From Sinonovacula constricta (lineage: Eukaryota > Mollusca > Bivalvia > Cardiida > Solecurtidae): DNA of 64,000 nucleotides. Location of the stretch: assembly GCA_007844125.1 (NCBI GenBank), contig CM017555.1, forward strand, positions 27,333,624-27,397,623, read 5' to 3'. Position numbers and translations under genes: made by a program. A model generated the notes under the pieces. That model ran no database searches and was not told the origin of the DNA. It saw only the letters and a program-made list of their open reading frames with translations. Positions 23,546 to 35,800 of the stretch are shown one piece after another; the stretch's first letter is position 1, and every line of letters starts with the position of its first letter.

Positions 23546-25310
23546 ATCAAGGGCATCCCATGTTAATCATTTTGATGAGGCAATTCTAGTAAGCACCCAT
23601 AATAAATGCTTTGGTCAAAAATCATCGGGACACATCACCACATCAAATCAGTCATATACCTCTGTAGGTGATTGAAGTAAACTGGCTGCATATTCATATA
23701 TCAAGGCCACAATTTCGCATTTTGCCACAATTTGTATAGAAAGCCTTGGACTGTCTATAATTGACTCATTTCATTATAATGACAACTGCATCCAGTTTCC
23801 TGTCAATTATTCACCTCCAAACCATCTATTTATCTCTAGTTTCAACAAAGCATCTCTTTGACCATGACTGCATGTGCAGCATCTGCAATCAAACACCTAT
23901 AGGATATTGATTGTATGATAAATCAGACTGTTTTCCTGACACAATCTCCCATCGGCAAACGTCTAGAGGACACTGATTGGGATTCTGCATGTCATTCTGG
24001 TGATTGCAGACTGGACCCCCTCGTTTTTGTAGTAATTGGGGATGTCCAAGGTCACACAGATAAAATGTATAGGAGAAAAGCTAGTTATCTGCGCTATTTC
24101 TACTACTACTTCTCCTCCAAATAACTTACTGCAATTTAGGGAATCCAAGATAATAGTGAAAAGGACTGAGACTGAATGTATAACAATGAAAGTCTTGCAA
24201 GCACTGAGGTATTCAATTCTTTGAATGAGGCAGTCACATTTTGCGAGAATGACAATTGGATAGATGAACTTGTTCCACGTAGTTTTTTTGTGAGATTAAC
24301 AGATCTACAACTCCACATTCAATGAAGTGGGAGAATGCTCAGAATCCAGAACTGCATGAAGTGATCCCTATTGCTCTGTACTGGCTACATAACATGTACC
24401 ACATTTCACAAGATGTTGTACTTCTATGCTTTAGACTGTGTCTATGTATAAAATAGTTAATTTTGTGATGCATTTTATAGGCACATTTTCCTTAAAACAG
24501 TAACACTGTGTTCACTGCTAACATAGTGAGAAAAAAATAGCATGGTGACTTACACACTTTTTAAAGAAACATACAGTTTCAAGGTAAGGAACTTGAAGTT
24601 AAACAAAAAATCATAAATAAAAAATAAATTTTCGTTGCATTAACAATTGAAATGTTCTGCGAGACCATCTAGAAGTCTGATCACAAAAACTTTCCTTGTA
24701 GAATTGATTGTTTTCTCCTTAAAGCAAAAATAGAAAACACAATTAAAGAGGTTATGACATTTTAATTTGATTTTATTTGGTTGCTGTTGTTTTTGTTGGA
24801 TTAAAAGCAGAGATTGTAGCAAACTGTATGAAAGAAAATAACGCACCACAGTTGAGCCATTAACATAGTAAACTATTGGGCAATTCAGTAATTGGAAAGC
24901 CATGATTATGTACAAATTATTGTTAAAGTTTGGGGAAAAGAAAATTGAAAGTGTTCCATCCCTTTTCAAATGTACATTGTATAATATATCAAATCTCAGA
25001 AATGTTGTAAAAAGTTTGAGACGATGCACACACCACGAAATAAGAGCTACAGATGTAGGGTGACTATTATTCTGTGAACCATTTATATCCTATAATTTTT
25101 AACTAAACCATACATTGTGAGTACTCTTGGAATACGTCTCACTAAGACAATAAGTACCAGGTGTATAGTGTCTGTAGAAGAAAAAAATGATTTGAATGAA
25201 AATACACACTTTTAGCAGGTGCTCTGGGAAAAAGTGATTCTATCATTCCTACTTTAATTCCTACCCAATTCTAAAAGATGTAATGGTATACCTTTTTGTA
25301 CTTGTAAAAT
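23546..25310. other. AT-rich spacer; no gene seen
   Basis: Frames at 23,915-24,124 (plus), 24,036-24,224 (plus) and 24,640-25,029 (minus, 129 codons) carry no recognisable motif. The last is rich in Leu, Phe and Asn, as expected of AT-rich non-coding DNA. Confidence 0.5.
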
Positions 25311-25406
25311 GCCAATGTATTCTTAGAAGAAAAGAGTAAAGAAAAAAAAAATGTAGATGCCAATGTTTTCTTAGAAGAAAAGAGTAAAGGAAAAAAAATG
25401 TAATTG
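25311..25406. repeat. 48-bp tandem duplication
   Basis: GCCAATGTATTCTTAGAAGA at 25,311 and GCCAATGTTTTCTTAGAAGA at 25,359, each followed by AAAGAGTAAAG and an A run. Confidence 0.9.
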
Positions 25407-26019
25407 TCCATTTTGTTTAGTCAAAGACAGAAAAAACACTTTCAATAAAATTGCTGCCGGCAGGAATATTAGAATTCAAAATAGGATGACCATAGGGAAA
25501 TATATTTGGTGATGAAGATGAAGAAGTTCTGAAGGTGATCTAAACTGTTAGAACGACAATAAAAATGGCCTATGATATTGTATGCAATATCTCAAAGATC
25601 CATGCATAAGCCATTTAAAATCTTTTTCGCACCAAAACTATGGACTCCTGGGCTTCCTTACAACATTTGAAACCGTTTTGTTACATCCAATCATGCAATA
25701 TCTGAAACTTATTGTTATCCTCAAACATTATAATACATAGTGGAAGCAAAAGGAATGGTATTTGTGGCTTTATTTTCAATTTGCAGTAGTACTATGACAA
25801 GATAATAGAAGTTAATGAAGTCTCTAACCATATTTAAAATGAACATGAGGTCCTGATTTTTTTAAGTTCATGAGCTTAAGATTTTGAACTTAATTCTAGA
25901 ACTGATAAATACTTTAAGATAAAACAATTTTTGGCTAAAATCTGACTTTCATTTGGTAGGGAGGCCTTTACAAATGGCCAAATGACTTATGTAACAATGA
26001 GCTAAATCTTGAGACCTTT
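25407..26019. other. AT-rich spacer; nothing recognised
   Basis: No supported gene or repeat. Confidence 0.5.
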
Positions 26020-26320
26020 CTGCTATAGAATTTGAAACAAACACAATCTTACCAAACACAATCAATCATACTTCACATGAATTTGAAAACAATTTTACTT
26101 TCCAAGAAATTTACAACAAAAACAATCTTATATGTACTTTTTAGAATTTTTTAACTTCTAATGGTTTAAAACTAAACAATTTTACTTTTCTAGAATTTAA
26201 AACAAAAATAATCTTACTTTATTTAATCATTAAACAAACGCAATCTTACATCACTTAAATATGAAACAAAAACAATCTTTCCACTTTAAGAGAAAATAGT
26301 GCAATCTTAGGTTTCTGCAT
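26020..26320. repeat. Degenerate tandem repeat, ACAATCTTAC motif
   Basis: AACAAAAACAATCTTA or close variants recur about six times at spacings of roughly 40-60 bp. Units are too diverged to fix a period by eye. Confidence 0.55.
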
Positions 26321-27454
26321 TTAAACTGAACACTTTTTTTAAAATTCTCTTTTTTTTACCACGCAATAAGTTACTAAAGAATCTTCGCAAAAGGTGACAG
26401 ACATGTCCCATAGATTTCATCTGGAAAAACTTCCAGATCCTTCTGTTCAGCGTCTATGAAACTTAAGGAAACCAATTTCTATAATATGTATTTTACTTGT
26501 TAAATTGCTTGATGTATCGCTCATTCTGATTGGCCAAATGCAAGTCAACGAGTCAGTCATTAGTTAGCATTCTTTTGTATTAATTCAATCCTGTCTTGGA
26601 ACCTGTTCAAAGTTAACTGATTGGATGGGATATCTATGATATTAGAATATGCAACATTTTCCAGTCTAATAATTCAAATTGGTAGAAAGTAAAAAAATTG
26701 CGATCTTAGTGAAGAAAATCAGAATTTCATGGCTATTTTGTGCATTTGTATTGAAAAACATAATTATGTAGATAAAAGAAATAGAATTGTTAATGTTAAC
26801 ATTTGTAAATGGGTACTTTTTTTTTCCTCAAATATTTCTATTTAAACAGAATTATTGACAACTTCACTAGTGAAAGTATTTCACCAATATTTCTGAAAAA
26901 AAATAAAGATATTCTGGTTTGACTTTTCCCGTCAAAATCATTTTTAATCAACTGCTGACAACAGGAGTGTCTAGGGTCTCCAGTGCCTACTGACATTTTT
27001 ACAGCAGTAGATTATGAGATAAAGTGGCAAGGAGAGTATGCCATGAAATCTGGATAGAAATTATGAAAGGAAATTATAAACTTTGTATTGTAACAAAAAC
27101 ACATTGATCAAAACTGAAATTAAGACCTGATATTTAATGAAAAGTAAAAATAAAAATAAAAACAAAATTAAATATTAAAAAATACTATTACAAAAGCAGG
27201 CTATGCTTAGTAAATGATGTGTTGTTTATTGTTGTTTTTTTCACAGTATAGGTGTTAATAAGAAAAATGACAATGTATATACTGTGTCAGCTAACAGACA
27301 AATTATTTAAGTAATGTTTCTAAACATTAAACACTGGACATTAGATGCAGAAAGAAACTATAATGAAAAGTGTTTGGTTAAAAGTAAATAACTAATGAGA
27401 TTATACTTGCAATGAAAAAAAATTAACCATTTTATTGCAACATATTTGTATATT
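26321..27454. other. AT-rich spacer; nothing recognised
   Basis: No supported gene or repeat. Confidence 0.5.
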
Positions 27455-27605
27455 TTCTGTCTGACATATTTCCTTTCTGTCTGACAAAAATTTTCTTACT
27501 TGTCAGACAGATTGTCTGAGCGCAGTTGGGCACTTTTGTCAGACAGATTGTCTGAGCGCAGTTGGGCACTTTTTTTTGTCCTTTTACAAAGTCTGACAGA
27601 ACATA
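27455..27605. repeat. TGTCTGACA-rich inverted and direct repeat cluster
   Basis: TCTGTCTGACAA near 27,477 is followed after about 12 bases by its exact reverse complement TTGTCAGACAGA, a 12-bp hairpin. A 36-bp unit starting TGTCAGACAGATTGTCTGAG is then repeated twice (27,501 and 27,537). GTCTGACAG recurs again near 27,590. The sequence is symmetrical enough to cruciform. Confidence 0.85.
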
Positions 27606-27994
27606 TTTTTTCTGTCAAACATTTTCCAGACACAATATTTTTTGCAAAAAACAAAATGTCAGGAAGATGAAAATGTGAAAGAAATGCCATCACAGAAACA
27701 CTAGGTTCCCAATGATTTAAAGAAGAGCAACTTACAATGAACACTAATTGTTTCTTGTTTCTTGCTGCCCTGTCATTTGTCAACAAAAATGACATATGTC
27801 TGAAAGACATGGAAGCATCAATAGTTTTCTCTGGCCATTTCAGTCACTTGAGCTTTTTTTTCATTCCTTGTGAAGAGAAACAAGATTTGACATACATCAA
27901 TTATCAGGCAGGTGACTGGTTCACAGCCCAATGAATAGAAAATTGAATCTATTACCATGACAACTAGTCAAATCAAGACTAGTAATAGGTTTGT
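27606..27994. other. Spacer; no gene seen
   Basis: Frames 27,496-27,810 (minus) and 27,737-27,934 (plus) overlap each other and the repeat cluster and have no recognisable domain. Confidence 0.5.
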
Positions 27995-29410
27995 GATATC
28001 ATACTGTCAGTTGCTAGTGACAACCACATCTATAACTGATATGCAAGGGACATCCCTTAGGACATCACACTGTTAGTTAAGTTAACACTGGAAACTATCT
28101 GTTGATGAATTCCTAAGAACACCCTACTGTAGGTTATGTTGCCACTGGCAACTATCTCTAAATGGATTCCTAAGAACACTCCACTCTAAGTTATGTTGCC
28201 ACTGGCAACTATCTTAAAATGGATTCCTAAGAACACCCCATTGTAAGTTATGTTGCCACTGGCAACTATCTTTAAATGGATTCCTAAGAACACCCCATTG
28301 TAAGTTATGTTGCCACTGGCAACTATCTTTAAATGGATTCCAAAGAACACCCCACTGTAAGTTATGTTGCCACTGGCAACTATCTTTAAATGAATTCCTA
28401 AGAACACCCCATTGTAAGTTATGTTGCCACTGGCAGCTATCTTTAAATGGATTCCTAAGAACACCCCATTGTAAGTTACGTTGCCACTGGCAGCTATCTT
28501 TAAATGGATTCCTCAGAACACCCCACTGTAAGTTATGTTGCCTCTGGCAACTATCTTTAAATGGATTCCTAAGAACACCCCACTGTAAGTTATGTTGCCA
28601 CTGGCAACTATCTTTAAATGGATTCCTAAGAACATCCCACTGTAAGTTATGTTGCCACTGGCAACTATCTTTAAATGGATTCCTAAGAACACCCCACTGT
28701 AAGTTATGTTGCCACTGGCAACTATCTTTAAATGGATTCCTAAGAACACCCCATTGTAAGTTATGTTGCCACTGGCAACTATCTTTAAATGGATTCCTAA
28801 GAACATCCCACTGTAAGTTATGTTGCCACTGGCAGCTATCTTTAAACGGATTCCTAAGAACACCCCATTGTAAGTTATGTTGCCACTGGCAACTATCTTT
28901 AAATGGATTCCTAAGAACACCCCACTGTAAGTTATGTTGCCACTGGCAACTATATTTAAATGGATTCCTAAGAACACCCCATTGTAAGTTATGTTGCCAC
29001 TGGCAACTATCGCTAAATGGATTCCTAAGAACATCCCACTGTAAGTTATGTTGCCACTGGCAACTATCGCTAAATGGACTCCTAAGAACATCCCACTGTA
29101 AGTTATGTTGCCACTGGCAACTATCTCTAAATGGATTCCTAAGAACATCCCACTGTAAGTTATGTTGCCACTGGCAACTATCTTTAAATAGATTCCTAAG
29201 AACATCCCACTGTAAGTTATGTTGCCACTCGCAACTATCTTTTAATGGATTCCTAAGAACACTCCATTGTAAGTTATGTTGCCACTGGAAACGAACTTTA
29301 GATAGATTCAAAAGACATCCCATTGTGAGATAAGTTGCCACCGGCAACGATCTTTTAATGGATTCCTAGGGACATCCCACTGTTAGTTACATTGCCAATG
29401 GCAACCATCC
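27995..29410. repeat. 57-bp minisatellite, about 20 good units plus decayed ends
   Basis: GTTATGTTGCCACTGGCAAC recurs every 57 bp; for example ACTGGCAACT occurs at 28,201 and 28,258. Each unit contains GTTGCC-ACT-GGCAAC, a 6-bp inverted repeat with a 3-base loop, and a TGGATTCCTAAGAACA block. Since 57 is 3 x 19, minus-strand frames stay open: 28,214-29,347 (377 codons) and 28,513-29,205 (230 codons, another frame), each a 19-residue repeat. No signal peptide, membrane segment or known domain is visible. The two frames tolerate the same base changes without sign of codon-level selection, so I treat this as satellite DNA. Units at both margins (before 28,140 and after 29,290) are diverged, as expected when homogenisation acts mainly in the middle. 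Confidence 0.96.
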
Positions 29411-31224
29411 CTTATGTAATTATCAAAGTAAGTTTTGGCTCATAATTTAAGTTATTTTTTCCTTTTTCACTCTGAACATCCCCAGAATCATGTCCCTAAC
29501 TGAATTAAGTTGTTGTTGTTTTTAAATAATAGACTGAATGAGTTATATTCAAATTGACACAAAAAAGTAAACCAAGTACTTAATTTAAAGCCATCACCAT
29601 CTGCCCTTCCATGACAAACAAGCAATTTCCATTCTTATGACTCCGCCACTTCAAATCCAGTAAGGTGTGTCTGCAAAGTAATTAAAATTTGATCATGGCC
29701 ATACATCAACAGAGTCAAAATCTTAATTGCTTTTTTGGCAAACTGATGCAAAATGTATAATTGATGGACTATAGTAGTCTACAGTATCTTGTGGCAGTCT
29801 GCAGTGTCTTACAGACCATGTAGTGATCATTATGATGCCATGCTAAAATTGGAAATTAATTGTTTCTACATAAATTGCGTCTTCAGACATCTTTTAATAT
29901 CAAGACGATTTCAACAAGTGATTAATGTACCAGGAAGATGGAAACAAATTTGTTAACATCAACCAGTTAGACTTCTACGTTTACATTTGACTGGCATATG
30001 AATACCTTTGTCATATGCCTTTTGCAAATTTTAATACAATTGGCAATACTTATAGGATCTTGTCTTATGTTCACTTTATCATCTAAGATAATTAATACCC
30101 AAAAGATACTGCTTAGCCATGGTCATACATTCAATAAACACAGACATGTGATATTTTCTTGGTGTTTAAACATAACAAGGGGGCAGCCAGGACAAATTTA
30201 AGTCAGTAATGATCTGTCAACAAAATGCACAAGTAGGCATGGTCCTTACCAATACTGTAAAGTTTCACCAAAGGTCAAACAATGGTCGATGAGAAATAAA
30301 GTGGACAAATCTTGCCAAAGAGTGACCAATCAACAGTGACTTACTGTTGGACATATCACCAATATAAACCCTACATACTTCATATCTGGTGATATACATT
30401 TGTATGTACATTACTATAACACAGAAACTTAAGCATTGCATGATAGACAAAATTCTGAGTTGAATAATTTCTAAAACTTGAAAATATATTTAAATTAGTT
30501 TTAAAAGCACAAAAGAACAAAACAGAATTCAGAAAACTGTTCAGAGACAACAGCTTGGGATGAAAGAAATATTTTTTTATTATTCTTAAACAAGAATTGA
30601 ACAAAATTCTTAAACAAGAATTGAACAAAACAAAAAGAAAATAATACCAAAATCCTAGTTCAAGCAAACCATCCAGAAATTGAAAATTAAATATTTTCAC
30701 AATTGATAAAAGAACTGAACCAAAATGAATAAAAAAATGTTCCCCAGTGGAACCAATGAAATTGTGACACAAATTTTCAAGAAACCCTGACAAGGACTGG
30801 CAAAATCCAGCACAAGTTTGGATCCAGTCAAACTTCTTTGACTCCAATGAATATTTACTTTTTATTCTAGAAGAAATCTTAAAAGAAAAATAAGTGATAA
30901 AAAAACATAACTGGAAAATAATTATGTGCTTAAGCAGGAAGCTATTTCTGTATTTCAGGTGAAATCAAATCTAATGTATTCACAAGAGAAAAATAAATTA
31001 CACTACATAAAATACCATGGGACCAATCTTAACAGACGTTTTGCAAATCTGTGCAGTCTTGAGTGTAGAAAATTCATGTTGCTATGTTTAATGCATGGCA
31101 AACTGCAATTTTTAAAGAATATCTAAAATTTAAAGTTAGTTTTGGTTGCAAACTGTGACATTTTTACAGAATGCAATTAAAATATTTACTGATGGCAAAC
31201 TGCATTTTTAAAGTAACTCATTAT
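29411..31224. other. AT-rich spacer; no gene seen
   Basis: The 155-codon minus frame 30,380-30,847 is low complexity (Phe, Leu, Asn) and includes a 22-bp tandem duplication at about 30,586-30,630. I do not support it as a gene. Confidence 0.5.
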
Positions 31225-31445
31225 GATTTGTTTCAATACAATGAATTAAGGGCTGATGTCCTCCATTTATCAAAATAAATTTATATTCAGGTCTGAGGTT
31301 ATAAAGTTTTCAGCTTGAACCTTAGGCCATTTTTAAGCCTCTGATTTGCTGAATTTTAAATGATAATTAAAATCTGACCAATCAGATGCTTGAAGATGAT
31401 TTTATACTCAACCTCAAAGGTTTATAACCTCCGATCTTGTTCTTT
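31225..31445. repeat. Dispersed inverted-repeat element (GAGGTTATAAA)
   Basis: TCTGAGGTTATAAAG near 31,292 faces GTTTATAACCTCCGA near 31,419, and the interior contains ATCTGACCAATCAGAT, an inverted repeat in itself. Related pieces occur at 36,125-36,190 (CATCTGACCAATCAGATACT) and 49,905-50,115 (TTTATAACCTCAG). A MITE is likely but its termini are not fixed. Confidence 0.55.
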
Positions 31446-31527
31446 TCATGGCCAATGAACAAAGGACGGGATTTGCACTACTAAGACTTATGCACTATTT
31501 AAGTATCAGAAGTTGTTCTTAAGCAGG
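31446..31527. other. Short spacer
   Basis: Nothing recognised. Confidence 0.4.
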
Positions 31528-31760
31528 GCTCCCGCTGCCATGCGCCAAATGCGCCATTGGCGCAAAAACAAAAAAAGTGGCTCATTTTTTTTCAAAATTG
31601 GCGCATCCTTATGGCGCACGATTTTTTCGGCATTATTTTTTGTGAATCGCTAAGCGGCCAAGACTGGTAACCATTTTTGCGCGCACTGTGATACGCTAGC
31701 AAGGAGAAACTCGATAGCCAGTCAAACTTGCGCGGCGGCCTTCACATTGAGGGCATTGTT
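31528..31760. mobile_element. GC-rich patch starting CAGGGCTCCCG, possible hAT-type end
   Basis: CAGGGCTCCC is a typical hAT-superfamily terminus. It is followed by GCGCCAAATGCGCCATTGGCGC, which is dense in GCGCC/GGCGC in both orientations, like subterminal repeats. The patch is far richer in G+C than its flanks. I could not find the matching right terminus or a target-site duplication, so it may be truncated. Confidence 0.4.
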
Positions 31761-32047
31761 GTGTTGACATATTGTGTACATAACTGCCGAATAAACATCG
31801 CCTCAGGGAAGGATTAGTGAAATTTGCGAGACGATAATAAAGCAGCCAGGCAAATGTTTGTTGCGATCATTAATTGGACAATACCGGATTGTCGATTAAT
31901 ATATAAAATATGTACAAATGTTTATGTAAATAAAACGTAAAAAAGAAAGTTCACGTTGTTTTCTTTTCATTCTCAATTCAATGTACAAAAACTATATTAA
32001 AATAAAAAGAATTGCGCGTTAACAAACATACATATACATACTACATT
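31761..32047. other. AT-rich spacer
   Basis: Nothing recognised. Confidence 0.4.
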
Positions 32048-32112
32048 AAGTGTGGTCGTTATGACGTTGAACTCTGAATCGGAGGACCCAGGTTGAACCC
32101 TGAAACCAACCA
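32048..32112 (+). mobile_element. tRNA-like sequence, probable SINE head or tRNA relic
   Basis: AAGTGTGGTCGTTATGACGT resembles a D-arm region and CCCAGGTTGAACCCTG a T-arm (B box) at suitable spacing. Flanking TGTGGT...ACCACAC gives partial complementarity, but the arms do not fold as a standard tRNA, and no intact anticodon stem was found. Confidence 0.35.
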
Positions 32113-34979
32113 CACTGTGTCAGTCCTTTAGCATGAATATTTAAAGCACATTGTTCCTGGTAATTGATACCTGAATACTGGTTCTATACTAAAGAAAAAG
32201 ACAGTTGAGAGGGACAGAAACATGTTAAAGGAATTTGTTTCAGAATCAACATTAAATAAATAAGGTAACCTTGTTGTTCTTGTAGTGTGCTGTCATTTAC
32301 ACAATGGTACAGACAAAACCAGACTGACTAATAATCCATGATCAATCATTGCAATGCCTGCAATTTTAACAACAGCTTTCAGCAAAGTCTCCCAAAGCTT
32401 CATTTTTCATCATGTCTTTGTAATTTGTAAGCATAGAGATATAACATACATACACATGTAATCTGTTGGTGTGTTAGTGGGAAAACATTGTTTGAAATAC
32501 AAGATAAAGTGTAGTAAAATTCTACAAGAGAATTTACATTAATTCATAACATCTAAGATGTATAATGGCTAAAGGTGGTTCAGTGAGAAAAATATTCTTA
32601 AAAATTTATGAAAGTATATATAGAAAGCATTTACATTAAAAAAAACACATCATCTGTCATATGAGACGGAAGTGAGTGTCATTACTAGAAATGATTTGCA
32701 CTAAAGTGGATAACTTTAAAAACCAAGTGAATCCAGAGATCTCAACTATCAAAAATACAAGGACCATTCAAACACTTTTAGAAACCCTTCACAAAAAGAA
32801 AACTATGCTCAGAACATGTCCAATATTTCTTAATGATACTTATGATACATACATGGCTGCCACTTGGGGCACTTCTGACAGCATACGATGTCAAAGATTT
32901 AACGAAGATCTCTCTTTCTTCACATTTGCCTTTTTAGTGGTGCTTTAATTTGTAAAGCCCAATTACATGTACATGAAAAACTGCATACTGGATTTTAATT
33001 AAAAGAAGCGATTTTCTTGTTAAATAAGTGCTTTGAAAAAAATTATCAGAATTTTTCATGCTGAAGTTAGGGTGATATGAAAGACACCCTACTATTATTG
33101 TCATTTCCATTAAGTTATAGTGTTCATGGTTGTCTACAAACTCTTGGAATGGCCCTCATACATAGAGTTTTTCTTAAAAGAAAAGCTGTTACATAATTTC
33201 AGATCTTAAAAAAGAAAAGCAACTTCCTTCTAGTATAATGATGGAATAAGCTGAGATTTAGGCGGAAATAACAAAACAGACAATCTAGTAAGAGGAGTGG
33301 TTTGCTATTATTTTAGAAATTGTCTGAAGTGATTTTTTTGTTTTAGCTAGGCATTATACAGAGTCGGTGTTAAAGCAAATACTGGCACACAATGTTCTCT
33401 AGACTAAAATTCATAAAAATGCATAAAGGTGGTAACCAACAGATTTTCTCTCATGCAACCAAATAAATTATTGCCACCCAAAAGATTTTATAAACTTGTA
33501 ATGATGTTTAATGGTGTCTTATATCCAAGTGAAAAGTAAAGCTGACACCCTAGGAAGAAAACCATGTGACATTTACTTTTGAGATCATGTTGTATCATCA
33601 TTTGGGTTATCTGATCTGATGTCAATATATATTTTAAGCAGAAATCCCCATGGTGGTTTATTTATAGATACAATGAACCTTTGTATAGACTTACTCACCA
33701 CTTGTACTGTCTAACAATTCAGGTAATGATTAAATATACAGATATCAATCTGAAACTCCACTAAACAGTGTAAGGATATTGTTATATACAAGCAAACTGT
33801 CAGATACCACCTTTAAATGGGAGACAAAAGGTTCACAAAAATATATAAAATTAATTTTTATTTACTTCTAAAATTACTGGAAAGTGATTATGTGTCACAT
33901 TCTGCTTTAAGAAAAAGAAAACCTTTTCATGAATAATTTTCTTCACGAAAGATATTAAAAAAAACTAGACCTTGGGTCCACCAAGCTAGCAATATCTACC
34001 AGTCCGGACCAAATTTTACTGGATCTGAATGATTTTGGCATTTTGACACAAAAAGAACTAGTTTTGCCAGTCATGCTTTTATTCTGTTATTTACAAAGTG
34101 ATGCCAGCTTAGACATGACACATTTATTAGACATCCTATCATTGTATCGGAACTCTCAGATGCTGAGGCACACCGTTTTTCAATCGTTCAAATGCTGAAA
34201 GTATGATGATGTTTACAACAGACTGGAAACGTACATTAGTATAAAACATGGTTGCCATTAAATGAATGTTCCAAACCAGTGAAATTGTATAGACCAAAAC
34301 TTCGTAAAAATATAATGTCAGCATACATTCTAAACACAAAATAGATTGAAATTTCAGTTAATTATTTTACTTATTATCCAATTTCATATCATTGAATATC
34401 AAATGTTTACACAGTTGCTTTCTGACCCATAATGTAAACAACACTATGTCAGAAATAAGAACAGATGTGCACAGGCAGTATGCATTTGTAAGCGTTTATT
34501 AAAGTGAAGTTTGTAACAGTGAAATCTGACATATGAAAACATATCTAAAATCTCTGTAAAAGGTTAGAAAGCTAACCAGGATATTAGGGTTGGTTGGGTT
34601 CAGAAAAAAGGCTGTAAATCGTTGTTTAGTTTAGTTTATTATATATGTTTTCATAACAATTTAAAGTTTTGAAATAAATGTGGCTGCCGAAAATTCTGGT
34701 GGACATTTGCCCATTTAACTATAACTGGAGTGACAGAGATTTTGTTGGACTCAGGCCATCGTTCACTACGTTTTGTCGAAGACTGTTATGGCATTATGAT
34801 GCAATGAGATGAGATTTGGGGCATAAATAACCAAATGGAATACATACAAGGTGAGTAAGTAGCTATCACTGCTCTGAAATCATTTTTCATGTCTCAAATG
34901 ACTGAACAAAAAGAACAGGAAATGCCATGTATGTTCATCCAAAACATCATTACATTTAGTTGTAAAGATTGAGCCAAAG
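32113..34979. other. AT-rich spacer; no gene seen
   Basis: The frames at 32,676-32,948 (plus) and 34,139-34,339 (minus) carry no recognisable domain. No array or element end was found. Confidence 0.5.
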
Positions 34980-35800
34980 AAGGAAATTTTTTTATATTAT
35001 ACTGGTTGTAGATTTGTTTTTCTTAGAATCATCAACCAGAAATGATTTCTTAGAACATTCTGTTAGGTGATAGATAGATAGCGCGTCTTTATGATTGATT
35101 TGATAGTCTTTGAGAAAATTAACCAGAAAGATAATGTGACAAAACTGTAAAAAATGAAGTAGATCAAAACTGATTCCTTAGAATCATTCAAAGTGATTTT
35201 TAATGTTTTGAGCTCTTTTCGAAAGCTCGGATTATGTATCCCTTGACAGTGAGCTCTGGACAGTTGATCATACAGAATGATTTGTATCGAAAAAAGTATA
35301 TATATATCACCAATAGGCAAGAGTGATGAGAGACTCTTATTCTTTCAAAAATGAAGAAAACAAAGATGGTTTACCATGAAATGTTTAATGCAACAATTTT
35401 AACAGGATATTTTCAGGCTTTTCCCAGAATAGGGCTATGTTTCCCCTGACAGGAATTGTTCAAGACTGAGCTGATGAACTGTTATTTTGTGGAGAAAAAA
35501 CAAAAAAGCATGAGGAAAATTCATTTAAGTGTTGTAAACAAAGATTAAGGATTCCTATGAATTCTTAATTGTGACAGTTGTAAAGGGGGTTCTTAGGTGC
35601 TTTCAAACAATAGTGTGATATTCTCACAACATAACTGCATAAAGAAACACATTTTGAGTACTCAATAGTGATTGAATGGGCTGAGATTTGCACTGAAAAG
35701 ATGAAAAAGCATAAGGAATGGGTGTCTTAAAAATGAAGTTAACAAAGACTGATTACTGAGAAATGTTTACAGTGTCAGTTTCTGATGTTTCAGCTCTTTT
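34980..35800. repeat. Degenerate tandem repeat, period about 190-200 bp
   Basis: AAAAATGAAGT-like starts at about 35,150, 35,350 and 35,730 are each followed by ACAAAGATTGATT-like sequence, TTTCAGCTCTTTTC-like sequence, then CCCCTGACAG. Units are strongly diverged, so this is an old array or an old tandem-module element. Confidence 0.55.

Noticed and set aside
24640..25029. 129-codon minus frame as a gene
   Set aside because: Composition typical of AT-rich chance frames; no recognisable domain or supporting context.
28214..29347. 377-codon minus frame as a repeat-protein gene
   Set aside because: It is wholly contained in the 57-bp array, a second frame on the same strand is also open, and no promoter, splice pattern, signal or domain supports it. 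Kept only as a finding to check.
30380..30847. 155-codon minus frame as a gene
   Set aside because: Low-complexity Phe/Leu/Asn composition, contains a 22-bp tandem duplication and shows no known motif.
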